A stretch of 64,000 bases of DNA from positions 1-64,000 of the forward strand of contig JANYHF010000085.1 of assembly GCA_025359185.1 (NCBI GenBank). The letters run 5' to 3'. How positions within the stretch are numbered: position 1 is the stretch's first letter; every line of letters starts with the position of its first letter. A program made the translations under genes and the position numbers. Of the stretch, positions 16,198 to 27,734 are shown piece by piece. A model generated the notes under the pieces. That model saw only the letters and a list, made by a program, of their open reading frames with translations, had not been told where the DNA came from and did not search any database. Origin of the DNA: Hyphomicrobiaceae bacterium (GTDB lineage: Bacteria > Pseudomonadota > Alphaproteobacteria > Rhizobiales > Hyphomicrobiaceae).

Positions 16198-19100
16198 TCA
16201 CGACTTCCTCGCCCCTTGCGCCTGCGCTCCTGCCGCCATCGGCAACCCGATCTCCAGCACACCCAATCCCGTCTTGTCCGCCTTCTGCTGTTTGGTCATT
16301 TCGGCCAGCGCCTTCTTGTACTCGACCGGCATGACCTTGCGGAATTTCGGCAGCCACTCGCTCCAATTGTCGAGGATCGTCTTGGCGCGTGCGCTGTCCG
16401 TGTAATGCATATGGCGCTTGATCAGTTCGTGCAGGCGTTCGGCGTCCTGCGCGCCCATGTTGGACATGACATCAACGAGGCCGTGGCTTTCGAGGTCCGC
16501 GCCGTGGCGTGAGGTGCGCTCGGACGATTCAGCCTCCGCCGTCACCGGTTCGAGATCAACCATGGCGAGGTTGCAGCGGCGCTCGAAGTCGCCCTTCTCA
16601 TCGAGAACATAAGCAATTCCGCCCGACATGCCCGCCGCGAAGTTGCGGCCGGTGAGGCCCAGCACGACGACGACGCCGCCGGTCATGTATTCGCAGCCAT
16701 GGTCGCCCGTGCCTTCGACAACGGCGATGGCGCCGGAGTTGCGGACGGCGAAGCGTTCGCCGGCTACACCCCGGAAGTAGCATTCGCCCAGAATCGCGCC
16801 ATACATCACCGTGTTGCCAACGATGATGCTCTCTTCGGGCACGATCCCAGATTTTGCCGGTGGGCGGACGATCAGCTTACCGCCGGAGAGGCCCTTGGCG
16901 GCATAGTCGTTGGCTTCGCCAGTCAGCGAAAGCGTCACGCCGCGCGCGAGCCAGGCGCCAAAGCTCTGGCCTGCGGTGCCTTCGAGGTCGATCCAAATCG
17001 AGTCTTCCGCCAATCCGGTGTGACCATATTTCTTGGCGACGATGCCAGACAGCATCGCGCCTGTGGTGCGATCCTTGGTGGAGATCTTCTTGGCAAAGCG
17101 CACCGACTTGCCGGACTCAATGGCGACCTTGGCCTCTTTGATCAGCACGCGGTCGAGTACACCAATAAGATGATGATCCTGCTTTTCACAATGATGGATC
17201 GCCACGCCTTCGGCCGGTGCAGGTTTGTGGAACAGCTTTGTAAAGTCGAGCCCCTTGGCCTTGTAGTGATCAACCGCAGCTTGCGTATCGAGCCACTCGG
17301 TCTCGCCGACCAACTCGGTCAGTTTACGGATGCCCATCGAGGCCATCAGCTCACGCAGCTCTTCGGCGACGTAGAACAGGTAGGTGATGACGTGCTCGGG
17401 CTTGCCGGTGAACTTGGCGCGCAGCACCGGGTCCTGGGTGGCGACACCAACGGGGCAGGTATTGAGATGGCATTTCCTCATCATCACGCAACCCATGGCG
17501 ATCAGCGCGCCGGTGGCAAAACCGAATTCATCCGCACCCAGCAGAGCGCCGATCAGCACGTCGCGGCCGGTGCGAATCCCGCCGTCTACCTGGACGGCGA
17601 TGCGGCCTCGAAGACCGTTCAGCACCAGCGTCTGCTGAGTTTCAGCAAGGCCGATCTCCCACGGTGAACCCGCGTGCTTGATGGAGGTCAGTGGCGATGC
17701 GCCCGTACCGCCCTCAAAGCCCGAAATCGTCACGTGATCGGCACGCGCCTTGGCGACGCCCGCCGCGACCGTGCCAACGCCGACTTCGGACACGAGCTTT
17801 ACGGACACCTGGCCATCCGGATTGACGTTCTTCAGGTCATAAATCAGCTGTGCCAGATCTTCGATGGAGTAAATATCGTGGTGCGGTGGCGGCGAGATGA
17901 GGCCCACGCCCGGCGTTGAATGGCGCACCTTGGCAATCGCGGCATCGACTTTGTGGCCGGGCAACTGGCCGCCCTCGCCGGGTTTGGCACCCTGCGCCAT
18001 CTTGATCTGCATCATGTCGGAGTTGACCAGATACTCCGTCGTCACTCCAAAGCGGCCCGACGCGACCTGCTTGATGGCCGAGCGCTTGCTGTCGCCGTTC
18101 GGCTCCTTCACAAAACGCTCCGGCTCCTCGCCGCCCTCGCCGGTGTTGGACTTGCCGCCAATGCGGTTCATGGCAATGGCGATGGTGGTGTGCGCCTCGC
18201 GGCTGATCGAGCCGAAGGACATGGCGCCAGTGGAAAAACGCTTGACGATGCCAGCGGCCGGTTCCACCTCTGACAAGGCGACCGGCTTGCGGCCCATCTC
18301 GTCGGCTGTGCGAACACGGAACATACCGCGCAGCGTCATCAGTGTTTCGCCCTGCTCGTTCACCTGTTTGGCAAAGGAGCGGTATTTGTCGGGCATGTTG
18401 CCACGCACCGCGTGCTGAAGATCAGCGACCGTTCCCGGCCGCCACATATGGGCTTCACCGCGCAGCCGCATGGCGTATTCGCCACCGACGTCCAAAGCGT
18501 CGCGCAAGGCCGGAATATCTGCAAAGGCCAACCGGTGGCGTTCTGCCGTGTCCGCCGCAATTTCCGTGAGGCCGACGCCCTCGACTTGCGTATGCGTCCC
18601 AAAAAAGTAGCGATTGACGAAATCGGATTTCAGGCCCACCGCGTCGAAAATCTGCGCGCCGCAATAGGACTGATAGGTAGAAATGCCCATCTTGGACATG
18701 ACCTTCAAGAGTCCCTTGTCCACGGCCTTGATGTAGCGCTTGCGGACTTCCTTGGCCGTCAGCTTCTCCTCAAGCAGCGGCAGCATGGCTTCCAGCGTCT
18801 CAAAAGCGAGGTAGGGGTTGATGGCTTCGGCGCCGTAGCCTGCGAGCGTCGCGAACTGATGCACTTCGTGGGGCTCGCCCGTCTCCAGCACCAGGCCGAC
18901 CGAAGTGCGAAGACCTTTGCGGATCAGGTGATGATGCACGGCCGATGTCGCCAGCAGCGCCGGGATCGGAATCCGGTCGATGCCCATCGCGCGGTCAGAG
19001 AGGATGATGATGTTGAAACCGCCCGCGATCGAACGCTCAGCCTCGCGGCAGAGGCGGTTCAGCGCCGTATGCATCCCATCCGCGCCGGTCTCTGCCGGAT

Positions 19101-20958
19101 AGGTGATGTCGAGTGTTTCGGTCTTGAACGGATTGTCCTTGATGTCACCGATTTGCCGGATGCGTTCCAGGTCCTCATTGTCGAGGATCGGCTGGCCCAC
19201 CACAAGGCGGCGGCCCCGCGAGGTGCCCTTCAAATCCAAAAGATTCGGACGTGGACCAATGAACGAGACAAGGCTCATCACCAATTCTTCCCGGATGGAA
19301 TCAATTGGTGGGTTCGTCACCTGCGCAAAGTTCTGCTTAAAATAGGTGTGCAGCGGCTTGGGCTTGTTCGACAGCGCCGAGATCGGCGTGTCGGTGCCCA
19401 TGGAACCGACGGCCTCCTGCCCGGTCTGCCCCATCGGCGACATCAGGAATTTCATGCTTTCTTCCGTGTAGCCGAACGCCTGCTGACGGTCGAGCAGGCT
19501 CGCATTCGTGTTGGGCGCTCGCACCGGCACTTCTGGCAGCGTGTGCACATCGATCTGCGTCGTCTTAAGCCACTTGCGGTAATCGTGGCGGCTGGCGAGA
19601 TCGTCCTTGAGCTCATCGTCCGAAATAATCCGGCCTTGCGCGAGGTCAATCAGCAGCATCTTGCCCGGTTGCAGACGCCACTTCTTGATGATCTTTTCTT
19701 CCGGCACCGGGAAGGCGCCCGCCTCCGACGCCATGATCACGCGGTCGTCGCTGGTCACGATGTAGCGGGCGGGGCGCAGGCCGTTTCGATCTAGCGTAGC
19801 GCCGATTTGCAGGCCATCGGAAAATGCCATCGAGGCCGGGCCGTCCCAGGGCTCCATCAGGCAGGCGTGATATTCGTAAAACGCCTTGCGCTTGGGGTCC
19901 ATCAGCTCGTTGCCGGCCCAGGCCTCCGGGATCAGCATCATGGCGGCGTGGGCGAGCGAGTAGCCACCCTGCACGAGGAATTCTACCGCATTGTCAAAGC
20001 ACGCTGTGTCGGACTGGCCCTCATAGGAAATCGGCCACAGCTTCGAAATATCCTTACCGAACAACGCGCTTGTGACAGACGCCTCGCGCGCCGCCATCCA
20101 GTTGACGTTGCCGCGCAACGTGTTGATTTCGCCGTTATGGGCGACCATCCGGTAGGGATGCGCCAGCTTCCACGAGGGGAAGGTGTTGGTCGAGAACCGT
20201 TGATGGATCAGCGCCAGCGCCGACGTGTAGCGCTCATCGGTCAGGTCCTTGAAATAGGGACCGAGCTGGTCGGCCAGGAACATGCCCTTGTACACAATGG
20301 TGCGGCAAGACAGCGACACCGGATAGAACCCCGTGTCCCGGCTGTCATAATCGTTGTAGATCGCATTCGAGATGACTTTGCGTAGTACATAGAGGCGGCG
20401 CTCGAACGCTGTCGGATCGGCTATGCCCTCGCCACGGCCGATGAAGACCTGGCGATGGAACGGCTCGGTCGAGGTGGTGGCGGCCGACAGATGCGAGTTG
20501 CTAACGGGCACATCGCGCCAGCCCAGACAGGTTTGGCCCTCGTCGTGAATGGCCTTGGCGATTACCTCTTCGCAATAACGGCGCAGCACCGGCTCGCGGG
20601 GCATGAACAACTGGCCGACAGCGTAATGGCCGGGCTCAGGCAAATTGACACCAATTGCCTTCATTTCGGCCGTCAATAGGTCGTGTGGGATCTGCGTCAG
20701 CATACCCGCACCGTCGCCTTGCAACGGATCCGCGCCAACCGCACCGCGATGCGTCAGGTTGACAAGCATCGTCAGCCCGTCGGCAATGATCTGATGCGAC
20801 TTTTTGGCCTTGAGGTTGGCAATAAAGCCCACGCCGCAGGCGTCGCGCTCGTGGCGCGGATCATAGAGGCCTTGGGCTGTGCCCAGCCTTACGGCGGCCT
20901 CGGCGGCGTTCAGACGTCTCGCGCTCTCGTTAACCACGGCGATTCCCCTCGACGGCAT
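16198..20958 (-). CDS. gltB: Glutamate synthase (NADPH) large subunit
   Basis: GltB makes glutamate from glutamine and 2-oxoglutarate. The protein of about 1,586 residues has the N-terminal amidotransferase nucleophile in D-A-C-G-V-G-F-I-A, preceded by a short propeptide, then the FMN-binding barrel ([14 protein letters not shown] [10 protein letters not shown]). The 3Fe-4S ligands [16 protein letters not shown] (C-x5-C-x4-C) and the C-terminal Gly-rich beta-helix follow. I chose ATG 20956-20958; a TTG at 20994 would add 12 residues. It is the first gene of a split gltB-gltD pair and diverges from the bufferin locus. Confidence 0.95.
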   Translation of the reverse strand: MPSRGIAVVNESARRLNAAEAAVRLGTAQGLYDPRHERDACGVGFIANLKAKKSHQIIADGLTMLVNLTHRGAVGADPLQGDGAGMLTQIPHDLLTAEMKAIGVNLPEPGHYAVGQLFMPREPVLRRYCEEVIAKAIHDEGQTCLGWRDVPVSNSHLSAATTSTEPFHRQVFIGRGEGIADPTAFERRLYVLRKVISNAIYNDYDSRDTGFYPVSLSCRTIVYKGMFLADQLGPYFKDLTDERYTSALALIHQRFSTNTFPSWKLAHPYRMVAHNGEINTLRGNVNWMAAREASVTSALFGKDISKLWPISYEGQSDTACFDNAVEFLVQGGYSLAHAAMMLIPEAWAGNELMDPKRKAFYEYHACLMEPWDGPASMAFSDGLQIGATLDRNGLRPARYIVTSDDRVIMASEAGAFPVPEEKIIKKWRLQPGKMLLIDLAQGRIISDDELKDDLASRHDYRKWLKTTQIDVHTLPEVPVRAPNTNASLLDRQQAFGYTEESMKFLMSPMGQTGQEAVGSMGTDTPISALSNKPKPLHTYFKQNFAQVTNPPIDSIREELVMSLVSFIGPRPNLLDLKGTSRGRRLVVGQPILDNEDLERIRQIGDIKDNPFKTETLDITYPAETGADGMHTALNRLCREAERSIAGGFNIIILSDRAMGIDRIPIPALLATSAVHHHLIRKGLRTSVGLVLETGEPHEVHQFATLAGYGAEAINPYLAFETLEAMLPLLEEKLTAKEVRKRYIKAVDKGLLKVMSKMGISTYQSYCGAQIFDAVGLKSDFVNRYFFGTHTQVEGVGLTEIAADTAERHRLAFADIPALRDALDVGGEYAMRLRGEAHMWRPGTVADLQHAVRGNMPDKYRSFAKQVNEQGETLMTLRGMFRVRTADEMGRKPVALSEVEPAAGIVKRFSTGAMSFGSISREAHTTIAIAMNRIGGKSNTGEGGEEPERFVKEPNGDSKRSAIKQVASGRFGVTTEYLVNSDMMQIKMAQGAKPGEGGQLPGHKVDAAIAKVRHSTPGVGLISPPPHHDIYSIEDLAQLIYDLKNVNPDGQVSVKLVSEVGVGTVAAGVAKARADHVTISGFEGGTGASPLTSIKHAGSPWEIGLAETQQTLVLNGLRGRIAVQVDGGIRTGRDVLIGALLGADEFGFATGALIAMGCVMMRKCHLNTCPVGVATQDPVLRAKFTGKPEHVITYLFYVAEELRELMASMGIRKLTELVGETEWLDTQAAVDHYKAKGLDFTKLFHKPAPAEGVAIHHCEKQDHHLIGVLDRVLIKEAKVAIESGKSVRFAKKISTKDRTTGAMLSGIVAKKYGHTGLAEDSIWIDLEGTAGQSFGAWLARGVTLSLTGEANDYAAKGLSGGKLIVRPPAKSGIVPEESIIVGNTVMYGAILGECYFRGVAGERFAVRNSGAIAVVEGTGDHGCEYMTGGVVVVLGLTGRNFAAGMSGGIAYVLDEKGDFERRCNLAMVDLEPVTAEAESSERTSRHGADLESHGLVDVMSNMGAQDAERLHELIKRHMHYTDSARAKTILDNWSEWLPKFRKVMPVEYKKALAEMTKQQKADKTGLGVLEIGLPMAAGAQAQGARKS

Positions 20959-21222
20959 AGCCGATGCCTGGCACACACAATGGCGCGCGAGCAATAAAGG
21001 ACAGTATGCCTTACCTAATTCGACATTAAACTGAATTGCGCGCCCGATTCAAGCACGAGTTGAGGGTTCCGTCGCATTTTGTGTGATCACTTTGCATCGG
21101 GGTGACCAATGTGCTGACGGAGGTCTCAAACTTTATCAAACCGGCGTTATCCCACCACACAGACGCCTGATTCGCTTGTAGGGTGGCCCCGCATTCGCTG
21201 TTGACCAAACCAAGGATATCGC
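20959..21222. promoter_or_regulatory. Divergent promoter region between gltB and the bufferin locus
   Basis: About 260 bp separate the divergent gltB and bufA starts. The stretch is distinctly more AT-rich than its surroundings and must hold both promoters. I could not identify a metal-regulator or ECF-sigma site with confidence. AAGGA lies just ahead of the bufA ATG. Confidence 0.4.
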
Positions 21223-21543
21223 ATGATCAGCTCCACCAGAAAGTCGTCCGCCTTGGCGCTCGCCGGCGCATTTGCCACCGTGATTGCCATGGGCATTGCC
21301 CCCGGCACAGCGAACGCCGCAGACGATATGGAAAAATGCTACGGCATCTCGAAGGCCGCAGAGAACGATTGCGCGATCAAAGGTGCGAATGGCTGCGCCG
21401 GGCAATCCAAGGTCGACTATGATGGCAAGGCCTGGAAGTCCGTAAAGACTGGCACCTGCACAGCCATTGAAGTTGACGTAAAGAACGCGGCCGGGACGAT
21501 GGAAAAGCGCAAGGGGTCGCTGGCGGAAATTAGCGCGGGTTGA
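21223..21543 (+). CDS. BufA1-family bufferin precursor, first copy (DUF2282-type metallophore)
   Basis: This 106-residue precursor has a signal peptide ending near A-N-A-A (residue 33). The short Cys-containing mature part carries E-K-C-Y-G-I-S-K-A-A, N-D-C-A, G-C-A-G-Q-S-K and G-T-C-T, that is four Cys at conserved places, and ends with K-R-K-G-S-L. DUF2282 proteins are now known as bufferins: periplasmic peptides whose Cys are modified by a MNIO enzyme and which chelate copper. The next three genes supply a second precursor, the maturase and its partner. Metal stress, particularly copper, is the expected inducer, but no operator was identified. Confidence 0.85.
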   Translation: MISSTRKSSALALAGAFATVIAMGIAPGTANAADDMEKCYGISKAAENDCAIKGANGCAGQSKVDYDGKAWKSVKTGTCTAIEVDVKNAAGTMEKRKGSLAEISAG

Positions 21544-21616
21544 AACGCTGCTTCCGGCCGGGGCTGATCGAGCGCACCTCACCAAAAACAGGCTACACTC
21601 TAACCAGGATGGTTGC

Positions 21617-21934
21617 ATGAACAGTTCGACAAAGAAGGTCTCCGCCCTGGCACTCGCTGGCGCGTTCGCCGCTGTCGCCGGGATGGGGATCGCCTCCGGA
21701 ACGGCGCACGCCGCAGACGAATTCGAAAAGTGCTACGGCATCTCAAAGGCAGCCGGCAACGACTGCGCCAGCGAGGGCAACAATACCTGCGCTGGCACCT
21801 CGAAGGCCGACTACGAAGGTAAGGCCTGGAAGGTCGTCAAAACCGGCACCTGCACGTCCATCGAAGTTGACGTAAAAAGTGCCGATGGCACCACGGCCAA
21901 GCGCAAGGGCTCGCTGGCACCTGTCGCAGGTTGA
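21617..21934 (+). CDS. BufA1-family bufferin precursor, second copy
   Basis: This 105-residue paralogue of the preceding gene lies 73 bp after it. The signal peptide ends near A-H-A-A. The mature part repeats E-F-E-K-C-Y-G-I-S-K-A-A, N-D-C-A, T-C-A-G-T-S-K and G-T-C-T, with all four Cys conserved and K-R-K-G-S-L near the end. By eye the mature parts are roughly 70% identical. Differences cluster between Cys2 and Cys3 (A-I-K-G-A-N-G against A-S-E-G-N-N-T), so the two products may differ in metal affinity or processing. Ahead of the maturase gene, it is part of the same operon. Confidence 0.85.
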   Translation: MNSSTKKVSALALAGAFAAVAGMGIASGTAHAADEFEKCYGISKAAGNDCASEGNNTCAGTSKADYEGKAWKVVKTGTCTSIEVDVKSADGTTAKRKGSLAPVAG

Positions 21935-21947
21935 GCGGAGGCGGCAG

Positions 21948-22847
21948 TTGGACGGTACCAAGAGTGCAGCTGCACAAGCCTCGCGATTTGCCGAGAGGCC
22001 AGTACCGGCCCGAGCTGGTGTTGGCCTTAAACCCGAACACTATCAGGACATTGTCAGCGCCCGCCCGGATATCGGCTGGTTTGAAATCCACGCCGAGAAT
22101 TTCATGGGCGCGGGCGGGCCACCGCACCATTATCTGTCAGCCATCCGTGAGCATTATGCGCTGTCGTTGCACGGTGTCGGGTTGTCGATCGGCTCCAGCG
22201 GGCCACTGGACCGAGGGCACCTCGTGCGGCTGAAGCTGCTGATCGAGCGGTACCAGCCTGGCCTGTTTTCCGAGCATCTCGCCTGGTCGACCCATGAGGG
22301 CACCTATCTCAACGACTTGCTGCCAGTGCCCTACAACGCCGAAACCTTGGCGCGTGTCAGCGAACATGTCGATGAGGTGCAGCAAGCGCTAGGCCGCCAG
22401 ATGCTGCTGGAAAATCCGTCAAGCTATGTGCGCTTTTCCGAGAGCACTCTCAGCGAGATCGGATTTCTGGCCAGCGTAGTGAAGGCCACTGGTTGCGGCC
22501 TGCTGCTGGACGTCAACAATGTGCAGGTCTCAGCGGTCAACCATGGCATTGATCCGGTGGCATATCTAGAGGCCTTCCCGGTCGAACATGTGGGTGAATT
22601 CCATCTGGCGGGCTATGATGCTGTGATGGACGAGGATGAAAAACCGCTGCTGATTGATACCCATGACCGGCCAGTGCTGGCCAACGTGTGGGACTTGTAC
22701 CGCCTCGCCATTCGCCGCGCCGGGCCACGCCCGACCTTAATCGAATGGGACGGCGATGTTCCGTCTTGGCCCGTCCTCTTTGCTGAGGCGCAGAAGGCCG
22801 AGCAGATCGTGGCGGAGCGGCGGAGTAACCGCGATGCCCCTCGCTGA
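21948..22847 (+). CDS. bufB: MNIO (DUF692) family bufferin maturase
   Basis: MNIO enzymes are multinuclear iron oxygenases with a TIM barrel. In bufferin systems they convert precursor Cys residues to thiooxazole-type heterocycles. This protein of about 300 residues has the family landmarks in order: G-V-G-L-K-P-E-H-Y, F-E-I-H-A-E-N-F-M, L-S-L-H-G-V-G-L-S-I-G, F-S-E-H-L-A-W-S, L-E-N-P-S-S-Y, L-L-L-D-V-N-N-V-Q-V-S, E-F-H-L-A-G-Y-D, I-D-T-H-D-R-P-V and I-E-W-D-G-D. The conserved His/Glu/Asp set provides the iron ligands. I chose the TTG at 21948 because GGAGG (21937-21941) lies 6 bp upstream; earlier ATGs would lie inside bufA. Confidence 0.9.
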   Translation: MDGTKSAAAQASRFAERPVPARAGVGLKPEHYQDIVSARPDIGWFEIHAENFMGAGGPPHHYLSAIREHYALSLHGVGLSIGSSGPLDRGHLVRLKLLIERYQPGLFSEHLAWSTHEGTYLNDLLPVPYNAETLARVSEHVDEVQQALGRQMLLENPSSYVRFSESTLSEIGFLASVVKATGCGLLLDVNNVQVSAVNHGIDPVAYLEAFPVEHVGEFHLAGYDAVMDEDEKPLLIDTHDRPVLANVWDLYRLAIRRAGPRPTLIEWDGDVPSWPVLFAEAQKAEQIVAERRSNRDAPR

Positions 22848-23586
22848 TCTACAGCAACGCTTTGCCGCCGCGCTGGCTGACCCCGCCGCGGCCCCACCCG
22901 TCACCTCGTCGGCACGCCGCTTCGCCATTCACCGCAACAACGTCCGTGCCGGCATCATCGGCGTGCTGGAGGTGCGCTATCCCGTCGTAAAGCGGCTGGT
23001 TGGTGATGACTTCTTCTTGGGCCTCTGCCATGCCTATCTCGGTGCTGAACCGCCCACCTCACCTATTCTGATGCTGTATGGGTCGGGTTTACCTGCATTT
23101 ATCGATAACTTCGACGGCACAGCTGACGTGCCTTACCTCGCCGATGTCGCTCGTCTGGAATGGCTCCAGCACGAGGCCTTCAATGCGGCGGACGCTATCG
23201 CTATCGGCAGCGCAGCACTTGCGACCATTCCCGCAGAACGGGTCGCCGATGTTCGCTTCGCAGTGCATCCTTCGTTGCGCCTGCTGGCGTCACCTCACCC
23301 CGCTCTCACTATCTGGCAAATGAATTCCGGCCCTGGCGAAGTCCAGCCCACCAGACTGGCTGCCGAAGCCGAACACGTCTTGATTGTGCGGCCTGCGCTC
23401 GCTGTTGAATTGCGCCGCATCGACGCCGCAATCCATGCCTTTTGCGGAGCGCTCCGGGACCGTCGATGCCTCGGCGATGCGGTTGATATCGCGATCTCTC
23501 AACCAGGCACGTTCGATGTGCACCGCACCCTCGCGGCTCTTTTCGCTATGGGCGCACTTGTTGGCTACGGCCTTTCTGAGTCTTAA
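22834..23586 (+). CDS. bufC: BufC/HvfC-type partner protein (DUF2063)
   Basis: This protein of about 250 residues begins M-P-L-A-D-L-Q-Q-R-F-A-A-A-L and contains R-F-A-I-H-R-N-N-V-R-A-G-I and V-L-E-V-R-Y-P-V-V-K-R-L-V-G-D-D-F-F, the marks of the DUF2063 N-terminal domain of MNIO partner proteins. Such partners bind the precursor peptide and present it to the oxygenase. The start overlaps the maturase gene by 14 bp, so the two are translationally coupled. No DoxX-type membrane gene follows, although some bufferin operons contain one. Confidence 0.87.
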   Translation: MPLADLQQRFAAALADPAAAPPVTSSARRFAIHRNNVRAGIIGVLEVRYPVVKRLVGDDFFLGLCHAYLGAEPPTSPILMLYGSGLPAFIDNFDGTADVPYLADVARLEWLQHEAFNAADAIAIGSAALATIPAERVADVRFAVHPSLRLLASPHPALTIWQMNSGPGEVQPTRLAAEAEHVLIVRPALAVELRRIDAAIHAFCGALRDRRCLGDAVDIAISQPGTFDVHRTLAALFAMGALVGYGLSES

Positions 23587-23823
23587 GCACGGCGAGGGGC
23601 CGCCGCCCACGCGCAACAGCGGATGCTCTACCAGGGTGTATCACTGCGCTAACGGCAATTGACCTACAGCACCTGCGGCACCCGTTGCAAATTCTCGCAA
23701 GTTGCCATCATGTACGGTTTATGAAGCTGAACGCGCGCTCTATGGCGCGGGTGCCTGAAGGTGTCCATGCGACGCCAACAGGTGTCGCCAAAGCCGGCCA
23801 GCCGTTACAAAGGGGAGACGTGA

Positions 23824-24822
23824 ATGCTTACGCGTACCATCATCGCCATCACCGCAACTGCTCTGATGGCAGGGGCCGCCATTGCGGCCGATAAGATCAA
23901 GCCGGCCGTCGTTTATGACCTCGGCGGCAAAAACGACAAGTCGTTCAACCAGGGCGTGTTCGACGGCGCCACCAAGTTCCAGAAGGAAACGGGCATCAAG
24001 TTCCGTGACTTCGAAATTCAGAACGACAGCCAACGCGAGCAGGCCTTGCGCAATTTCGCCAGCAAGGGCTTTTCACCCATTTTGGCCGTTGGTTTCTCGC
24101 AGGCCCAGGCCGTAGCCAAGATCGCTGACGAATTCCCCAAGACCCAGTTCGGCATCATCGACATGGTCGTTGATAAGCCCAACGTCGCGTCGATCGTTTT
24201 CAAGGAACATGAAGGCAGCTTCCTCGTCGGAATGCTTGCCGAAATGGCCGCCAAGTCCGGCAAGGTCGGCTTCGTCGGCGGCATGGACATTCCGCTGATT
24301 CGCCGCTTTGCCTGCGGCTATGTCGGTGGCGCCAAAGCAGCCAACCCCAAGGCCGAAGTGTTCCAGAACATGACCGGCACGACCGGTGCTGCCTGGAACG
24401 ATCCCGTCAAGGGCGGCGAGCTTGCCAAGGCGCAGTTCGCTCAGGGCGCGGACGTTGTCTATCACGCAGCCGGTGGTACTGGCGTCGGCGTGTTGCAAGC
24501 TGCCGCTGACGCCAAGAAGCTCGGGATCGGCGTCGACAGCAACCAGAACGGGATGCATCCCGGCAGCGTCTTGACCTCGATGCTGAAGCGTGTCGACGTT
24601 GCCGCGTACACGTTGTTTGACGCCGCCAAGAATGGCAAGTTCAAAGCTGGTGTGCAGGCTCTCGGCCTTGCCGAAGGCGGCGTGGGCTGGGCGCTCGACA
24701 AGAACAACAAAGCACTGATTACCTCCGAGATGCAAAAGGCCGTCGATACGGCCACAGCTGACATCAAGTCGGGCAAGATCGTCGTCCACGACTACATGTC
24801 CGACAGCAAGTGCCCGTACTAG
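23824..24822 (+). CDS. BMP-family ABC transporter substrate-binding protein (nucleoside type)
   Basis: This 332-residue periplasmic protein has a cleavable signal peptide (M-L-T-R-T-I-I-A-I-T-A ending A-I-A-A) and no lipobox. BMP/PnrA hallmarks include Y-D-L-G-G-K-N-D-K-S-F-N-Q, G-I-I-D-M-V-V-D, F-K-E-H-E-G-S-F-L-V-G, G-F-V-G-G-M-D-I-P-L-I-R-R-F and G-V-D-S-N-Q-N. Family members bind purine or pyrimidine nucleosides. AGGGGAGA lies ahead of the ATG. It heads a run of ten genes for nucleoside import and breakdown, which strongly supports nucleosides as ligand. Confidence 0.9.
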   Translation: MLTRTIIAITATALMAGAAIAADKIKPAVVYDLGGKNDKSFNQGVFDGATKFQKETGIKFRDFEIQNDSQREQALRNFASKGFSPILAVGFSQAQAVAKIADEFPKTQFGIIDMVVDKPNVASIVFKEHEGSFLVGMLAEMAAKSGKVGFVGGMDIPLIRRFACGYVGGAKAANPKAEVFQNMTGTTGAAWNDPVKGGELAKAQFAQGADVVYHAAGGTGVGVLQAAADAKKLGIGVDSNQNGMHPGSVLTSMLKRVDVAAYTLFDAAKNGKFKAGVQALGLAEGGVGWALDKNNKALITSEMQKAVDTATADIKSGKIVVHDYMSDSKCPY

Positions 24823-24876
24823 TGCCTGGTCCTCTGCGCACTGAGGGTTGTTGACACACGAACCGATGGCCGTAGC

Positions 24877-26403
<1,527 letters not shown>

Positions 26404-26442
26404 TTACAACAGCAACCGCATCGATCACCACCTCAGGGCTCA

Positions 26443-26590
26443 AGCGTCCTCGCCCCTCTTGCGGGGCAGAGACAGCGAGGGGGGTAGCTCCAAACCATGC
26501 GCTCACCGCAAAGTGGCGTTCGTACCCGCGGCCCGGATTTGCCGCCCCACCCCCACCCTGTCCCTCCCCCCTCAAGCGGGAGGGGACGCT
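26443..26590. repeat. GC-rich palindromic repeat, copy A (diverged)
   Basis: Between the ATPase and first permease genes lie two outward blocks, beginning AGCGTCCTCGCCCCTC and ending GAGGGGACGCT, that can fold back on one another. The right block (CCACCCCCACCCTGTCCCTC and the following C/G runs) closely matches the blocks in copies B (43989-44104) and C (44990-45119). The left block has decayed. It is a dispersed intergenic element of unknown origin that lies within the operon and could form a stem in the mRNA. Confidence 0.65.
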
Positions 26591-26611
26591 TACCCATGAA
26601 CGGATGCCCGG

Positions 26612-27730
26612 ATGAGCGCGCGCGCAGCCGAACTCCCTTGGTGGGCCGATGCGCTGGTGATGCCGGTGCTCAACCTCGCGCTGGCGTTCCTGGTTTCGGG
26701 CGGGGTGCTGCTCGCCCTGGGTGAAGATCCGATCGAATGCGTGCAGATCATGTTCAACGGCGCTTTCAGCAGCGGCAGCGGCATTGGCTACACCCTTTTC
26801 TACGCCACCAACTTCATCTTCACGGGGCTCGCATTCGCCGTCGCATTCCATGCCGGGCTGTTCAATATCGGCGTCGAGGGCCAGGCGTATATCGCGGGCC
26901 TTGGAGTCGCGCTGGCGTCGCTCTATTTCGAGTTCCTGCCAGCCCCCGTGATCATCCTGCTCGCCATCGTCTTCTCGGCGGCGTTCGGCGCCGCCTGGGC
27001 CTTCATCCCCGCCTACTTGCAAGCCAAACGCGGCAGCCATCTCGTCATCACGACGATCATGTTCAACTTCATCGCCACGGCGTTGATGGCGTTCCTGCTG
27101 GTCAACTTTTTGAAACCCGACGGCGACATGGCTCCAGAAACGCGCACGTTTGCCGAACATGCGCGGATGCCGCTCTTGCAGGACGTGTTCGGATGGTTCG
27201 GCCTCACCATGGCGCAATCCCCACTCAATCTATCCTTCGTGTGGGCGCTGATCTGCGCCGCCGCAGTATCCCTGCTGGTGTGGCGCACGCGGCTCGGCTA
27301 CGAGCTGCGGACGCTGGGCGCAAGTCCCGATGCTGCCGTCTACGCTGGAATGCCGGTGACGCGCCTGACCGTCATTGCGCTGATGATTTCTGGCGCGCTC
27401 GGCGGCTTCCTCGCCCTCAACGAGGTGATGGGATCGCAGAACCGGCTGACGCTGGAGTTTTCCGGGGGCTACGGCTTTGTCGGCATCGCCGTGGCGCTGA
27501 TGGGGCGTTCACGCTCCATAGGCATCATCCTGGCCGCCATCCTGTTTGGCGCGCTCTACCAGGGCGGGGCGGAGCTGGCCTTCGACAAGCCCAACATCAC
27601 GCGTGACATGGTTGTGCTGGTGCAAGGCCTCGTCATCCTGATGGCAGGGGCGCTGGAACACATGCTGCGTCCCACCGTTGGACGGCTGTTTGCTGGCTGC
27701 AGCACGACCGCGACAGCGCAGGAGGCCTGA
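26612..27730 (+). CDS. Nucleoside ABC transporter permease 1
   Basis: The 372-residue integral membrane protein has 8-10 hydrophobic segments. It carries the BMP-type permease motif A-F-H-A-G-L-F-N-I-G-V-E-G-Q-A-Y-I-A-G-L near residues 80-100, followed by a cytoplasmic loop (R-T-R-L-G-Y-E-L-R-T-L-G-A-S-P-D-A-A) that should dock to the ATPase. Its N-terminus follows the GC-rich palindromic element. It forms the transmembrane pore with the next gene's product. Confidence 0.9.
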   Translation: MSARAAELPWWADALVMPVLNLALAFLVSGGVLLALGEDPIECVQIMFNGAFSSGSGIGYTLFYATNFIFTGLAFAVAFHAGLFNIGVEGQAYIAGLGVALASLYFEFLPAPVIILLAIVFSAAFGAAWAFIPAYLQAKRGSHLVITTIMFNFIATALMAFLLVNFLKPDGDMAPETRTFAEHARMPLLQDVFGWFGLTMAQSPLNLSFVWALICAAAVSLLVWRTRLGYELRTLGASPDAAVYAGMPVTRLTVIALMISGALGGFLALNEVMGSQNRLTLEFSGGYGFVGIAVALMGRSRSIGIILAAILFGALYQGGAELAFDKPNITRDMVVLVQGLVILMAGALEHMLRPTVGRLFAGCSTTATAQEA

Positions 27731-27734
27731 GGTG

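Noticed and set aside
18412..19794. 460-codon open frame inside gltB on the opposite strand
   Set aside because: gltB is continuous and conserved across this stretch, so the frame is a shadow.
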